DNA from: Pigmentiphaga humi
GTDB lineage: Bacteria > Pseudomonadota > Gammaproteobacteria > Burkholderiales > Burkholderiaceae_B
DNA length: 64,000 bases
Assembly: GCF_900606115.1 (NCBI RefSeq)
Contig: NZ_UWPJ01000016.1
Coordinates: forward strand, 124,001 to 188,000
Direction of reading: 5' to 3'
In this document: positions 8,374 to 18,755 of the stretch, one piece after another
How positions within the stretch are numbered: position 1 is the first letter of the stretch
Layout: every line of letters begins with the position of its first letter
Notes under the pieces: generated by a model
Database searches by the model: none
What the model saw: only the letters and a program-made list of their open reading frames with translations
Told to the model about the DNA's origin: nothing
Translations under genes and position numbers: made by a program

Positions 8374-9345
8374 ATGTTCAATCGCTACCGCAACCTGCTC
8401 GCAGGCGCGGCCGCCGTGCTCGCCCTGGCAGCCGGCCCCGCCCAGGCCTATCCGGATAAACCGATACGCATCATCATTCCCTACGCGCCCGGCGGCGGCG
8501 CGGACGGACTCTCGCGTCTGCTCGCACAACGCCTGGAGAAAACCCTGGGGCAGCCCGTCCTGGTGGAATCCCGCGCGGGCGGGAACACCGTCATCGCCGC
8601 GCAGGCCGTGGCACGGGCGGAGCCGGACGGCTATACGCTGCTGATGACCGGCGGATCGACCATGTCGCTGATCCCGTTGACCAGCAAACAGGTGCCCTAC
8701 GACGTGCGCGCCGACTTCGAGCCGGTCAGCATGCTGTCGAAAGGCCCCTATCTGCTATGCGTCTCGGCCGAACTCGGGGTGGGCACGCTGGACGAAGTGC
8801 TGGCGCGCGCGCGTGCCCAGCCCGGCGCGATTTCCTACGCCTCGAACGCCATCGGCGGGTCGGCGCACCTCGGCATGGAGCTGCTCGCCCAGCGCGCCCA
8901 GGTGAAGCTCAACCACGTTCCGTACAAGGGCTTCGCTCCGGCCATCGCCGATGTCGTGGCGGGCCGAACGCCCCTGGCCATGCTCGATCAGGCCACGCTC
9001 GGAGGATTCGCCAAATCAGGGCGCATCAAGGTGCTTGCCGTCACCTCGCCGGAGCGCTCCAGCATGTATCCGGACGTGCCGACCGTGGCGGAACTCGGCT
9101 TTCCCGGCTATGAGCTCGAGACCTGGTTCGCGCTCTATGCCCCCGCGCGCACACCCGCGCCCATCCTCGACAAGCTGGGCAACGAGGTGCGCGCCTGGCT
9201 GGCCATGCCGGAGGCTCGGCAGGCGCTGGCGGCGCTGGGGCAGGAAGCCGCGTCGTCAAGCGCGCAAGCCGTGCGCGCCCGCATCGAAAGCGAACAGCAA
9301 TCCTACGGACCGCTGATCGCGGCTGCGCAGATCCGGACGGAATAA
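8374..9345 (+). CDS. Bug-family tripartite tricarboxylate transporter substrate-binding protein
   Basis: 323 residues from ATG 8374, preceded by a strong AAGGAGA ribosome binding site. A signal peptide ends near residue 25 (AQA|YPDKP), followed by the Bug signature YPDKPIRIIIPYAPGGGAD, then LNHVPYKG and DVPTVAEL-type motifs. It should bind an organic acid in the periplasm. No intact TctA/TctB membrane genes follow. A broken TctA remnant lies 1 kb downstream on the opposite strand, so this is an orphan receptor here or shares a permease encoded elsewhere. Confidence 0.93.
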   Translation: MFNRYRNLLAGAAAVLALAAGPAQAYPDKPIRIIIPYAPGGGADGLSRLLAQRLEKTLGQPVLVESRAGGNTVIAAQAVARAEPDGYTLLMTGGSTMSLIPLTSKQVPYDVRADFEPVSMLSKGPYLLCVSAELGVGTLDEVLARARAQPGAISYASNAIGGSAHLGMELLAQRAQVKLNHVPYKGFAPAIADVVAGRTPLAMLDQATLGGFAKSGRIKVLAVTSPERSSMYPDVPTVAELGFPGYELETWFALYAPARTPAPILDKLGNEVRAWLAMPEARQALAALGQEAASSSAQAVRARIESEQQSYGPLIAAAQIRTE

Positions 9346-9359
9346 GGCCCAGAGACAGC

Positions 9360-10328
9360 ATGAAGCAAACCCTCGACACCCCCGGCGACGCGTTGCGCAT
9401 GCTCATCGTCAACGCCGACGGGGAATACTATGCCCAGGAGCTGGCGCGACGCGTGCCGCATGTGGCGTTCGACTGGATTCGGCCCGGCCAGCCCGTGCCG
9501 GAGCGGGCATGGACGGCGGCCGCACTGGCATGCTTTGCCAGCGCGCTGGATAGCCAGTTGCTGGCCTCTCTGCCAGGGCTGCGCTGGCTGCAGGCTCTGT
9601 CGTCAGGCATGGACGGCATTGCCGGCCATCCAGGGCTGCCCCCCGGAACCCTGCTGACGTCGGCGCACGGCATCCACGGTCCGGCGGTATCGGAAATGGC
9701 GCTGACCATGATGCTGGCGTTGGCGCGCGACCTTCCTGGAATTCTGGCGGACCAGCGCGCGCATCGCTGGCGCAGGCGCCCCCAGCCGCTTCTGCACGGC
9801 AAGACGCTGGTCGTGCTCGGGACAGGCCTGATCGCCGCCGAACTGGCGCAGAAGTGCCAGGCGCTCGGCATGCGGACGCTCGCGCTATCCGGCACGCCGA
9901 GGCCGGTGGCAGGCTTTGAGCGCGTTTACGCGCGCGAACACTTGCGCGAGGTGGCCGCACAAGCCGATTTCCTGGTGCTGCTGGCGCCGCTGACCGAGGC
10001 CACGCGCGGCCTGGTGGACGCATCGGTGCTGGCGGTCCTGCCGCCGCGGGCACATGTGATCAATCTGGCGCGCGCCGGCTTGTGCGATACCGCCGCGCTG
10101 GTCGACGCACTGCGCGGCGAACGCCTTGCCGGCGCCGCGCTGGACGTCTTCGAGCGCGAGCCCCTGCCCGCCGACGACCCGCTCTGGTCGGTGCCGCGGC
10201 TGTTGATCACGCCGCACCTGGGCGGAGAATCGGACCGGTACGCCGACCGGGTGCTGCCTCTCATCGAGCACAACGTGCGCGCCTATGCGGCGGGCGATCT
10301 CGCCGGCTTGCGCAACCGGGTCTGCTGA
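9360..10328 (+). CDS. D-isomer-specific 2-hydroxyacid dehydrogenase (NAD-dependent)
   Basis: 322 residues, 14 bases after the Bug gene. The Rossmann segment LVVLGTGLIAAELAQ sits near residue 148. The usual third Gly of GxGxxG is Ala here (GTGLIA), which some family members tolerate. Catalytic signatures are present: Arg in INLARAGLCD, Glu in DVFEREPLP, and His in ITPHLGGES. It should reduce a 2-keto acid or oxidise a D-2-hydroxyacid in the cytosol, fitting an organic acid uptake operon. The exact substrate cannot be read. Confidence 0.88.
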   Translation: MKQTLDTPGDALRMLIVNADGEYYAQELARRVPHVAFDWIRPGQPVPERAWTAAALACFASALDSQLLASLPGLRWLQALSSGMDGIAGHPGLPPGTLLTSAHGIHGPAVSEMALTMMLALARDLPGILADQRAHRWRRRPQPLLHGKTLVVLGTGLIAAELAQKCQALGMRTLALSGTPRPVAGFERVYAREHLREVAAQADFLVLLAPLTEATRGLVDASVLAVLPPRAHVINLARAGLCDTAALVDALRGERLAGAALDVFEREPLPADDPLWSVPRLLITPHLGGESDRYADRVLPLIEHNVRAYAAGDLAGLRNRVC

Positions 10329-10334
10329 AGGCGG

Positions 10335-10595
10335 CTGGCCGAACCTCACTCCTCGGCCAGCACCGTTTCCCGCTTCCGGCGGACGCCAACGCGACGACGA
10401 TCAGCAGCACGGTGGCCACCAGCAGGCCGAGCGAAATCGGCCGGGTCACGAATACCGAGAAGTCTCCCCCGCGCCACCATCAGCGTGCGCCGGAAACTGG
10501 TCTCCATCATGGGCCCCAGCACGAAGCCCGGCAGCAGCGGCACCGGCGACAGCTTGCCGAACAGATGCCCCTGATCATCGCCGACGAGCACACTG
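10335..10595 (-). pseudogene. remnant of tctA (tripartite tricarboxylate transporter large permease), frameshifted C-terminus
   Basis: Reading leftwards, one frame gives FGKLSPVPLLPGFVLGPMME then a stretch ending RTLMVARG. The adjacent frame continues with DFSVFVTRPISLGLLVA and a hydrophobic tail. Together these match the last part of a TctA permease (...GFVLGPMME..LRR....SRGD.SVFVTRPIS...). The break lies in a run of C (G on the coding strand) at about 10464-10470, consistent with one extra base. The N-terminal four-fifths is absent. It lies just after the Bug receptor operon, on the other strand. Confidence 0.72.
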
Positions 10596-10619
10596 GACCT
10601 GCGCGACCCTTCGTCGTGG

Positions 10620-10640
10620 AAAGCGCCCGCAAGCGGGCGC
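10620..10640 (-). terminator. probable terminator after dnaJ
   Basis: On the minus strand, GCGCCCG (10634-10640) and CGGGCGC (10623-10629) form a 7-bp stem with a 4-base loop, followed by TTTCC. It sits 10 bases after the dnaJ stop codon. The T tract is short, so strength is uncertain. Confidence 0.5.
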
Positions 10641-10649
10641 CCTCTCCGG

Positions 10650-11771
10650 TCAGCTGAAGAATTCCTTGACCCGGTCGGTCCAGGATTTGCTTTGCGGCGA
10701 GTGTTTTTCGCCGCCTTCGTGCAGCGAGGTTTCGAAATCGCGCAGCAGTTGCTTTTGTTTGTCGCTCAGGCGCACGGGCGTTTCCAGTACGACGTGGCAG
10801 TACAGGTCGCCCGGATAGCTGGACCGCACGCCGCGTATGCCCTTGCCGCGCAGGCGGAATACTTTGCCGGTTTGCGTGCCTTCGGGAATGCCGATTTCAC
10901 CGCGTCCGCCCAGGGTGGGGACTTCGAGGTCGCCCCCCAGCGCAGCAGTGGTGAACGGGATGGTCAGTTCGCAGTGGAGGTCGTCGCCGTCGCGCTGGAA
11001 GATGGCATGCTGCTTGATGTGGATTTCGACGTAGAGGTCGCCCGAGGGGCCGCCGTTGACGCCGGGCTCGCCGTTGCCGGAGGAGCGGATGCGCATGCCG
11101 TCGTCGATGCCGGCGGGAACTTTGACCTGCAGGGTTTTGTTGCGGCGGACTTTGCCGACGCCGTCGCAGGCGTTGCAGGGATCGGGGATGACTTTACCGG
11201 TGCCGTGGCAGGTCGGGCAGGTCTGCTGGACGCTGAAGAAGCCCTGCTGCATGCGCACGGCGCCGTTGCCGCCGCAGGTGTGGCAGGTTTTGGGCTCGGT
11301 GCCGGGCTTGGCGCCGCTGCCGTGGCAGGTGTCGCAGTTGTCCCAGCTGGGAACGCGGATCTCGGTGTCGAATCCGGCGGCGGCCTGTTCGAGCGTGATT
11401 TCCATGCTGTATTTGAGGTCGGCGCCCCGATACATCTGGGAGCCGCCGCGCTGGCGGCCGCCACCGAAGATTTCGCCGAAGATGTCGCCGAAGGCGTCGG
11501 CGAAGCCCCCCGCCCCACCGCCCATGCCGCCCGCGGCAGTCGCATCGACGCCGGCATGGCCGTAGCGGTCGTAGGCGTCGCGTTTTTCGGCTTCGCAGAG
11601 GATTTCGTAGGCGTACTTGACCTCTTTGAATTTCTCTTCCGCTTCCTTGGAGTCGGGGTTGCGGTCGGGGTGGTATTTCATGGCCAGTTTGCGGTAGGCC
11701 TTTTTGATTTCTTCGTCGGAGGCGTTGCGTGCTACGCCTAGGACTTCGTACAGGTCGCGTTTGGTGGACAT
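10650..11771 (-). CDS. dnaJ: chaperone protein DnaJ (Hsp40)
   Basis: 373 residues. The J domain (1-70) contains the HPD tripeptide at residues 34-36. A Gly/Phe-rich region follows ([18 protein letters not shown]). Four zinc repeats are present ([32 protein letters not shown]) and then the C-terminal substrate domain. It stimulates DnaK ATPase and delivers unfolded clients. It is last in the leftward grpE-dnaK-dnaJ order, but 414 bases holding a terminator and a large inverted repeat separate it from dnaK, so it may be partly uncoupled. I see no clear own promoter. Confidence 0.97.
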   Translation of the reverse strand: MSTKRDLYEVLGVARNASDEEIKKAYRKLAMKYHPDRNPDSKEAEEKFKEVKYAYEILCEAEKRDAYDRYGHAGVDATAAGGMGGGAGGFADAFGDIFGEIFGGGRQRGGSQMYRGADLKYSMEITLEQAAAGFDTEIRVPSWDNCDTCHGSGAKPGTEPKTCHTCGGNGAVRMQQGFFSVQQTCPTCHGTGKVIPDPCNACDGVGKVRRNKTLQVKVPAGIDDGMRIRSSGNGEPGVNGGPSGDLYVEIHIKQHAIFQRDGDDLHCELTIPFTTAALGGDLEVPTLGGRGEIGIPEGTQTGKVFRLRGKGIRGVRSSYPGDLYCHVVLETPVRLSDKQKQLLRDFETSLHEGGEKHSPQSKSWTDRVKEFFS

Positions 11772-11845
11772 GGTGCTTCGGTTCTTTCTTCGGCTTTGGG
11801 GCCAGGGGATAGCTTTGAGTGAATAGCGGTTTGGGTGCTATTGAC

Positions 11846-12081
11846 GGGTTTGGGTAGGTGCCCTGCCGCAGTGGCGGGGAGCCGTGGCGGTTCCGGCTGA
11901 ACGCCGGAACTTCCCGCACCATGGCGCTTCGGCGGGGCGGGCGAAAAACTCGCGCGGGGACAGTCCACTGGACTGTCCCTACTGCCGCGCTCGAACAGTT
12001 CCGCCCTTGCTTCCCCGCCGAAGCGCCATGGCTCGGCGCCCCGGAATCCCCACCACTGCGGCAGGGCACCTACCCAAACCC
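11846..12081. repeat. 236-bp nested inverted repeat between dnaK and dnaJ
   Basis: Outer arms of 35 bp (11846-11880 and 12047-12081) match as inverted copies with one mismatch. Inner arms of 19 bp (11919-11937 and 12013-12031, CCATGGCGCTTCGGCGGGG) are exact. The centre has a near-palindrome GGGACAGTCC/GGACTGTCCC at about 11957-11980, and a small GTTCCGG...CCGGAAC hairpin lies on the left side. No gene is supported inside. It fills most of the 414-base gap between dnaK and dnaJ. Confidence 0.88.
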
Positions 12082-12136
12082 TGCACCGCGGCATGCAACG
12101 GCTGTTGAGGCCGTTTCATCCCACCACGGTGCAGCC

Positions 12137-12176
12137 AAAAGCAAAAGCGGAGCGGCCCACATTGTAGGCGCTCCGC
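12137..12176 (-). terminator. probable rho-independent terminator after dnaK
   Basis: On the minus strand GCGGAGCG and CGCTCCGC (plus-strand 12169-12176 and 12147-12154) form an 8-bp stem with a 14-base loop, followed by TTTTGCTTTT. It lies 10 bases after the dnaK stop. Confidence 0.65.
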
Positions 12177-12185
12177 GATGACTGC

Positions 12186-14123
<1,938 letters not shown>

Positions 14124-14167
14124 GATTGCTATTCCTGAAAGATCAGAAAATTTATTGACTGGTGACT

Positions 14168-14195
14168 AGATGGGATGCGGATGCGCTATTTCAAT
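14168..14195 (-). promoter_or_regulatory. sigma-32-like promoter of dnaK
   Basis: On the minus strand ATTGAAA (14189-14195), 13 bases, then TCCCATCT (14168-14175). This is close to the sigma-32 consensus CTTGAAA / CCCCATnT and lies 44 bases before the dnaK start. Confidence 0.65.
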
Positions 14196-14259
14196 GCCTG
14201 CGTCAGGGAATTCCATCGAGACAGGCAGACCGGCCCCCCGGCCGGCACGCACCGCCTTT

Positions 14260-14829
14260 TTACTTGGGGGCGGCCACCGTGACCAGCGCGGGGCGCAGCA
14301 CACGGTCGGCGATCAGATAGCCTTTCTGCAGTGTCTGCAAAACGGTATTGGCGGGCTGATCGGACGGCACCGAGGCGATGGCCTGGTGATGATGCGGATT
14401 GAACTTGTCTCCCTGCGCGGGCGCGATCTCGGCCAGCTTGTGGCGCTCGAAAGCGCCGATCAGCTGCTTGAGCGTCACCTCCACGCCCTCGCGCATGGCT
14501 TCCAGGGTCTGGCTTTCCTGCGCCAGGGCGGCCTCCAGGCTGTCCTTGACCGGCACCAGGCTCTCGGCGAACGACTCGATGCCGAATTTCTGCGCTTTCA
14601 CGACTTCTTCCTGGGCGCGCCGGCGGGCATTGTCCGACTCGGCCCGCGCCCTCAGCATGGCATCGTAGTTGTCCCGCGCTTCGGCCTGGGCCGCTTCCAG
14701 CTGCGCCTGCAGCGCCGCGAGCGGATCCTCGGCCCCGGCAGGCGCCGCGGCAGTTTCGTTCACGTCCGGATTGGAATCCGGAATCGGTTGATCGCCAGGC
14801 TTGTGCTCAGCCGACATGGGTGCCTCCAT
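14260..14829 (-). CDS. grpE: nucleotide exchange factor GrpE
   Basis: 189 residues. The N-terminus is acidic and disordered. A long coiled coil follows ([20 protein letters not shown]), then the GrpE core with DSLEAAL near the middle and a C-terminal beta-wing ending in [19 protein letters not shown]. It releases ADP from DnaK. A strong sigma-32 promoter lies 53 bases upstream, and dnaK follows 136 bases downstream on the same strand. Confidence 0.97.
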   Translation of the reverse strand: MEAPMSAEHKPGDQPIPDSNPDVNETAAAPAGAEDPLAALQAQLEAAQAEARDNYDAMLRARAESDNARRRAQEEVVKAQKFGIESFAESLVPVKDSLEAALAQESQTLEAMREGVEVTLKQLIGAFERHKLAEIAPAQGDKFNPHHHQAIASVPSDQPANTVLQTLQKGYLIADRVLRPALVTVAAPK

Positions 14830-14882
14830 AAAAATCCAATTGAATCAATGACTTGCCAAGAACTTGCTTTATCCTGCGTGAA

Positions 14883-14910
14883 AGATGGGGGCTATACCCC
14901 ATCTTTCAAG
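14883..14910 (-). promoter_or_regulatory. sigma-32 heat-shock promoter of grpE
   Basis: On the minus strand CTTGAAA (14904-14910), a 13-base spacer, then CCCCATCT (14883-14890): a perfect fit to the sigma-32 consensus. The plus-strand sequence is also a palindrome, AAAGATGGGG - GCTATA - CCCCATCTTT (14881-14906), so a regulator or hairpin could act at the same place. Confidence 0.9.
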
Positions 14911-14940
14911 AGAGCCCCCCAAGAAGCGAGCTGGATTCAA

Positions 14941-15019
14941 CCCAGGGCACAGCGGATCCGGCTCCGCCGGTCCGCCAGTGCCGCCCCCTCGGGGGGCGCG
15001 CGTCAGCGCGTAGGGGGGG
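14941..15019 (+). repeat. intergenic palindromic repeat, family A, copy 2
   Basis: Same module order as copy 1 (CCCAGGG lead, GGATCCGGCTCCGCCGGTCC, CCCCCTCGGGGGG, GCGCGCGTCAGCGCGTAGGG). It lies between grpE and the 3' end of hslR. The hslR stop codon is 6 bases beyond its G-rich end. Confidence 0.85.
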
Positions 15020-15024
15020 ACCCC

Positions 15025-15402
15025 TCAGGGGGTTTTAAACCTCTCCAGGGTGCGGCGATCGTGTTTGGTGGGCCGGCCTTTGATGGCGGCGGAGGGGTCG
15101 GTGTTCTGGCGGCGCAGTTCGATGGCTTCGAGCCTGCGCTTGAGCCCCTGGGGAGTTTCGTCGTACAGCGTGCGCGCGAACACGGCGGGGCCGCGCTGGG
15201 AGGCCAGCGCGCGAACCAGGACTTCCCAATCCTGGTCGCCCGCCCGGATCTGCAGGATGTCGCCCGGACGCACCGCGCGCGCCGGCTTGACGCGCTCGCC
15301 GCCGAGCTTGACCCGGCCGTTCTCGACGGCGTCCTGAGCCAGCGAACGGGTCTTGAAAAACCTCGCGGCCCACAGCCATTTGTCGATACGCAGGTCGTCC
15401 AT
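15025..15402 (-). CDS. hslR: S4-domain RNA-binding heat-shock protein Hsp15
   Basis: 125 residues from ATG 15402; an in-frame TTG three codons upstream is the only alternative. The N-terminal S4 domain (LRIDKWLWAARFFKTRSLA, then GRVKLGGERVKPARAVRPGD) and a basic C-terminal tail (IKGRPTKHDRRTLERF) match Hsp15. That protein binds free 50S subunits carrying stalled nascent chains and helps recycle them under heat stress. The hemH stop codon lies 22 bases upstream on the same strand. Its place in a heat-shock cluster fits. Confidence 0.9.
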   Translation of the reverse strand: MDDLRIDKWLWAARFFKTRSLAQDAVENGRVKLGGERVKPARAVRPGDILQIRAGDQDWEVLVRALASQRGPAVFARTLYDETPQGLKRRLEAIELRRQNTDPSAAIKGRPTKHDRRTLERFKTP

Positions 15403-15424
15403 GTCCGTCAATCGTCCATGCGCG

Positions 15425-16486
15425 TCATGCGCTCCCGGCCGCCAGGGCGGACGGCGCGCCGGCGGACCGCGTCGGCCAGCCCTGCATATGGCGCTCGGCC
15501 AGGTCGGCCAGCGCGCCTATCCAGGCGGCATCGTCGTTGAGCGCTTCGATATACCGCAATTGCCGGCCGCCGGCCCGCAGAAAGACTTCCCGGCCCTGCA
15601 CCGCGATTTCTTCCAGGGTTTCGATGCAGTCGGCGGCGAAGCCCGGGCAGAACACGTCCACCTCGGCCACGCCGTCCGCGGCCAGTTCTTTCAGGCGGGG
15701 CTCGGTATACGGCTGCAGCCACTCGGCGGCACCGAACCGGCTCTGGAAAGTGACTTCCACCTGCTCCGCATCGAGCCCGAGCCGTTCGGTCAGCAGCCGG
15801 CCGGTGAGCTGGCATTGCGCGTAATAGGGGTCGCCCAGGCCGATCGACCGCTTGGGCAGGCCATGGAAGCTCAGCAGCAGTTTCCGGGGCCGGCCATGCG
15901 CCTGCCAGAAGGCCTGGATGCGCCCCGCCATCGCGGCGAGATAGCCGGGATCGTCGTGGAAGGCGCGCACGAAGCGGATTTCCGGCGCGTTGCGCAGGCG
16001 TGCCAGCGTGGCTCCCACCGCGTCGAACACCGTCGCGGTCGTGCTGGCCGAGTATTGGGGATAGAGCGGCAGCACCAGGATGCGCTCGCAGCCGGCCTCG
16101 CGCAGCTGCGCCATGGAAGTGGCGATGGCCGGATTGCCGTAGCGCATGGCCAGCGCCACCTCGACCTCGGCGCCGCGGCCGGACAGCTCGCGCGCCAGCG
16201 CCTCGGCCTGGCGCCGGCTCCACACCGCCAGCGGCGAGCCCTCCTCCATCCAGATCGCGGCATACCGCTTGGCGGCGTCGCGCGGCCGCAGTGTCAGCAC
16301 CAGGCCGTACAAGATGGGCAGCCAGACCGGGCGCGGGATTTCGACCACGCGCGGATCCGACAGGAACTCCGCCAGATAGCGCCGCACGGCGCCCGGGGTC
16401 GGCGCGTCGGGCGTCCCCAGGTTTACCAACAGCAGGCCGGTGCGGGTCGGGTGCTCCGCCACTTGCGGTTCGGGCAGAAAACGCAT
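15425..16486 (-). CDS. hemH: ferrochelatase
   Basis: 353 residues from ATG 16486, preceded by GGAG at a good distance; a longer reading to 16525 adds an unlikely leader. The signature TGLLLVNLGTPDAP is at the N-terminus, the active-site His lies in LLLSFHGLPKRS, and VTFQSRFGAAEWLQPYTEP follows. It inserts Fe2+ into protoporphyrin IX, the last step of haem synthesis. Placement between hrcA and hslR is typical of this bacterial group. The supply of haem suits the nearby c-type cytochromes, but no direct link is seen. Confidence 0.96.
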   Translation of the reverse strand: MRFLPEPQVAEHPTRTGLLLVNLGTPDAPTPGAVRRYLAEFLSDPRVVEIPRPVWLPILYGLVLTLRPRDAAKRYAAIWMEEGSPLAVWSRRQAEALARELSGRGAEVEVALAMRYGNPAIATSMAQLREAGCERILVLPLYPQYSASTTATVFDAVGATLARLRNAPEIRFVRAFHDDPGYLAAMAGRIQAFWQAHGRPRKLLLSFHGLPKRSIGLGDPYYAQCQLTGRLLTERLGLDAEQVEVTFQSRFGAAEWLQPYTEPRLKELAADGVAEVDVFCPGFAADCIETLEEIAVQGREVFLRAGGRQLRYIEALNDDAAWIGALADLAERHMQGWPTRSAGAPSALAAGSA

Positions 16487-16541
16487 ATCAGTGCTCCACG
16501 GCGCCGCCCGCCGCTCGCTGTGCATGAAAGCACGCCATCCG

Positions 16542-16621
16542 CCCCAGGAAACCGCGGATCCGGCTCCGCCGGTCCGCCGGTTTCGCCCCCTGGGGGGCGC
16601 GCGTCAGCGCGTACGGGGGGG
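16542..16621 (+). repeat. intergenic palindromic repeat, family A, copy 3
   Basis: Carries the family A blocks between hemH and the 3' end of hrcA; the end reads GTCAGCGCGTACGGGGGG, one base different from most copies. It is the only recognisable element in this gap. Confidence 0.85.
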
Positions 16622-16627
16622 ACTTCA

Positions 16628-17632
16628 TCAATGGTGGCTCAGCGCGTTGGAGAGCAGGCGCGCGGTGATGTCGACGATGGGAATGACCCGCTCGTAGGCC
16701 ATGCGCGTGGGGCCGATCACCCCCAGCGTGCCCACCACCTTGCCGTCCACGCCGTAGGGCGCGGTAATGACGCTGACGTCCTCCAGCGGCACGAACTGCG
16801 ATTCGCCGCCGATATAGATCTGCACGCCCTGCGCCCGGCTCGACATGTCCAGCAGCTGCATCAGGTCGGTTTTCTTCTCGAACAGCGAAAACATGCGGCG
16901 CAGCTTGTCCATGTCGGACGTGATGTCGACCACCTCCAACAGCCTGCGCTCGCCCGAAATGACCACCGCCTCGTCCTCGGAGGCGGCCTGGGCGCTGGCA
17001 TCGACGGCCTGCTCCATCAGCCGCGAGATGTCTTCGCGCAATTGGCTGAGCTCCCGCTGCAGGTTGCGCCGCACGTCGTCGAACGACATGCCGCCGAAAT
17101 GCTGGTTGAAGAAATTGCCCGCCTCGGTGAGTTCCGAAGCCGCATAATTGCGCTGCACCTGCAGGATGCGGTTCTGCACGTCGCCTTCGGGCGTGACCAC
17201 GATCAGCAGCACGCGCGTATCCGACAGCCGGATGAACTCGACCTGGCGGAATGTCTGGCTGCGCTTGGGCGCCATCACCACGCCGGCGAACTGGGTCAGG
17301 TTGGACAGCAGCGACGCCGCCGCCGCGATCACGCGCTGCGGCTCGGCATTGGGCAGCTGGTGCTTGATATGGCTGGCTTCGGAGACTTCGTAGGGCTGGA
17401 CCGTCAGCAGCGAATCGACGAACACCCGGTACCCGCGCGGCGTCGGCACGCGCCCGGCCGAGGTGTGCGGGCTATGGATCAACCCGTGATCCTCGAGATC
17501 GGCCATGACGTTGCGTATCGTCGCCGGCGACAAATCGAAGACCTTGGACAGCGTACGCGACCCAACCGGCTGCCCGTCGGAAATATATCGCTCGATCAGA
17601 GCCTTCAGCAAAGTACGTGCACGCTCGTCCAT
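16628..17632 (-). CDS. hrcA: heat-inducible transcription repressor HrcA
   Basis: 334 residues from ATG 17632 ([12 protein letters not shown]); an in-frame ATG at 17641 would add three residues. A much longer open reading upstream crosses a repeat and the nadK gene and is not real. The N-terminal winged helix contains [20 protein letters not shown], and GAF-like and insertion domains follow. HrcA binds CIRCE elements with GroEL as thermosensor. No CIRCE element (TTAGCACTC-N9-GAGTGCTAA) is visible in this window, so its targets, probably groESL, lie elsewhere. Confidence 0.96.
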   Translation of the reverse strand: MDERARTLLKALIERYISDGQPVGSRTLSKVFDLSPATIRNVMADLEDHGLIHSPHTSAGRVPTPRGYRVFVDSLLTVQPYEVSEASHIKHQLPNAEPQRVIAAAASLLSNLTQFAGVVMAPKRSQTFRQVEFIRLSDTRVLLIVVTPEGDVQNRILQVQRNYAASELTEAGNFFNQHFGGMSFDDVRRNLQRELSQLREDISRLMEQAVDASAQAASEDEAVVISGERRLLEVVDITSDMDKLRRMFSLFEKKTDLMQLLDMSSRAQGVQIYIGGESQFVPLEDVSVITAPYGVDGKVVGTLGVIGPTRMAYERVIPIVDITARLLSNALSHH

Positions 17633-17659
17633 GGGCCTCATTGTATCCATGAATAAGGC

Positions 17660-17786
17660 CCACCCCCTACCCGCTTCGCGGGCCCCCTCGAGGGGGCGGC
17701 ACTGGCGGACCGGCGGAGCCGGATCCGCGGTGCCCTGGGTTCGAACCTGTTTCGCCTCCTTGGCCCGCGAAGCGGGTAGGGGGTGG
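17660..17786 (-). repeat. intergenic palindromic repeat, family A, copy 4, with extra 25-bp inverted ends
   Basis: Reverse-oriented family A copy between the divergent hrcA and nadK genes. Exact 25-bp inverted ends (17660-17684 and 17762-17786, core CCCGCTTCGCGGG) enclose the usual CCCCCTCGAGGGGG and GGACCGGCGGAGCCGGATCC blocks. The terminal hairpin uses GCGAAGCGGGTAGGGGG in place of GCGCGTCAGCGCG. Confidence 0.85.
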
Positions 17787-17830
17787 CCTCCTTTCGCGCG
17801 CAAGCGCGTTGGGCGGATACAATGCTTTTC

Positions 17831-18727
17831 ATGCACTTTCCCATCGTCGCCCTGGTTGGCAAATACCATGACGCCGGCATCGCCGCGCCGCTGCTCGAAC
17901 TCGCGCAAATGCTGCGCGACGGGGGCCGCGAGGTTCTTTTCGAAGCAGATACCGCCGCCTATATCGGCGTATCCGACTACCCCGCCGCCTCGGTCGAGGA
18001 AATCGGCCGGCGCGCGTCGCTGGCCATCGTCATGGGCGGCGACGGCACCATGCTGGGGGTCGCGCGGCAGCTGGCGCCGTGGGATGTCCCGCTGATCGGC
18101 ATCAACCGCGGCCGGCTGGGCTTCATCACCGACATCCCGCTGGAAGACGCCACCACCGCCATCGCCGGCATGCTGGCCGGCCAGTACGAGCCCGAGACCC
18201 GCACGCTGCTGACCTCCAGCGTCATCCGCGGCGATACCACCATGGTGTCGGCGCTGGCGCTCAACGACGTGGTGCTGAGCCGGGCCGGGCTGGGCGGGAT
18301 GCTGGAAGTCACCGTGCAGGTCGACGGCTTGTACATGTCGAAACAGCGCGCCGACGGGCTGATCATCGCCACCCCCACGGGCTCGACGGCCTATGCGCTG
18401 TCGGCCAACGGCCCCATCCTGCATCCGTCGCTGCGCGGCCTGGTGCTGGTGCCGGTGGCGCCGCAGGCGCTGTCCAACCGCCCCATCGCCATCCCGGACG
18501 ACTGTACGATCGAGATCACGCTGACCCGCTCGCCGGGCGGCCGCGACGAAAGCGCCAGCGTCCACTTCGACATGCACAGCTGGTCCTCGCTGCAGGAAGG
18601 CGACCGCATCGTGGTGAGACGCGCAGAACATACCATCCGCTTCCTGCATCCGGCTGGATACAGTTATTTTTCCACCCTGCGGCGCAAGCTGCACTGGAAC
18701 CAGATTTCCGGTACCGCCATCGATTAG
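17831..18727 (+). CDS. nadK: NAD kinase
   Basis: 298 residues from ATG 17831 ([12 protein letters not shown]); an ATG three codons upstream is also possible. The diagnostic GGDGT motif occurs in [25 protein letters not shown] and the NAD-binding [16 protein letters not shown] follow. It phosphorylates NAD+ with ATP to make NADP+ in the cytosol. It is divergent from hrcA and followed after 28 bases by recN on the same strand, a common neighbourhood in proteobacteria. Confidence 0.96.
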   Translation: MHFPIVALVGKYHDAGIAAPLLELAQMLRDGGREVLFEADTAAYIGVSDYPAASVEEIGRRASLAIVMGGDGTMLGVARQLAPWDVPLIGINRGRLGFITDIPLEDATTAIAGMLAGQYEPETRTLLTSSVIRGDTTMVSALALNDVVLSRAGLGGMLEVTVQVDGLYMSKQRADGLIIATPTGSTAYALSANGPILHPSLRGLVLVPVAPQALSNRPIAIPDDCTIEITLTRSPGGRDESASVHFDMHSWSSLQEGDRIVVRRAEHTIRFLHPAGYSYFSTLRRKLHWNQISGTAID

Positions 18728-18755
18728 TCGCTTTCACCCCAACGGCTTCTTCCGC

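Noticed and set aside
14124-14259. CIRCE element before dnaK
   Set aside because: No TTAGCACTC/GAGTGCTAA dyad found; the signals there fit sigma-32.
17633-18694. N-terminal extension of hrcA through the repeat and nadK
   Set aside because: The repeat is translated as [10 protein letters not shown]-like residues; family alignment places the start at 17632.
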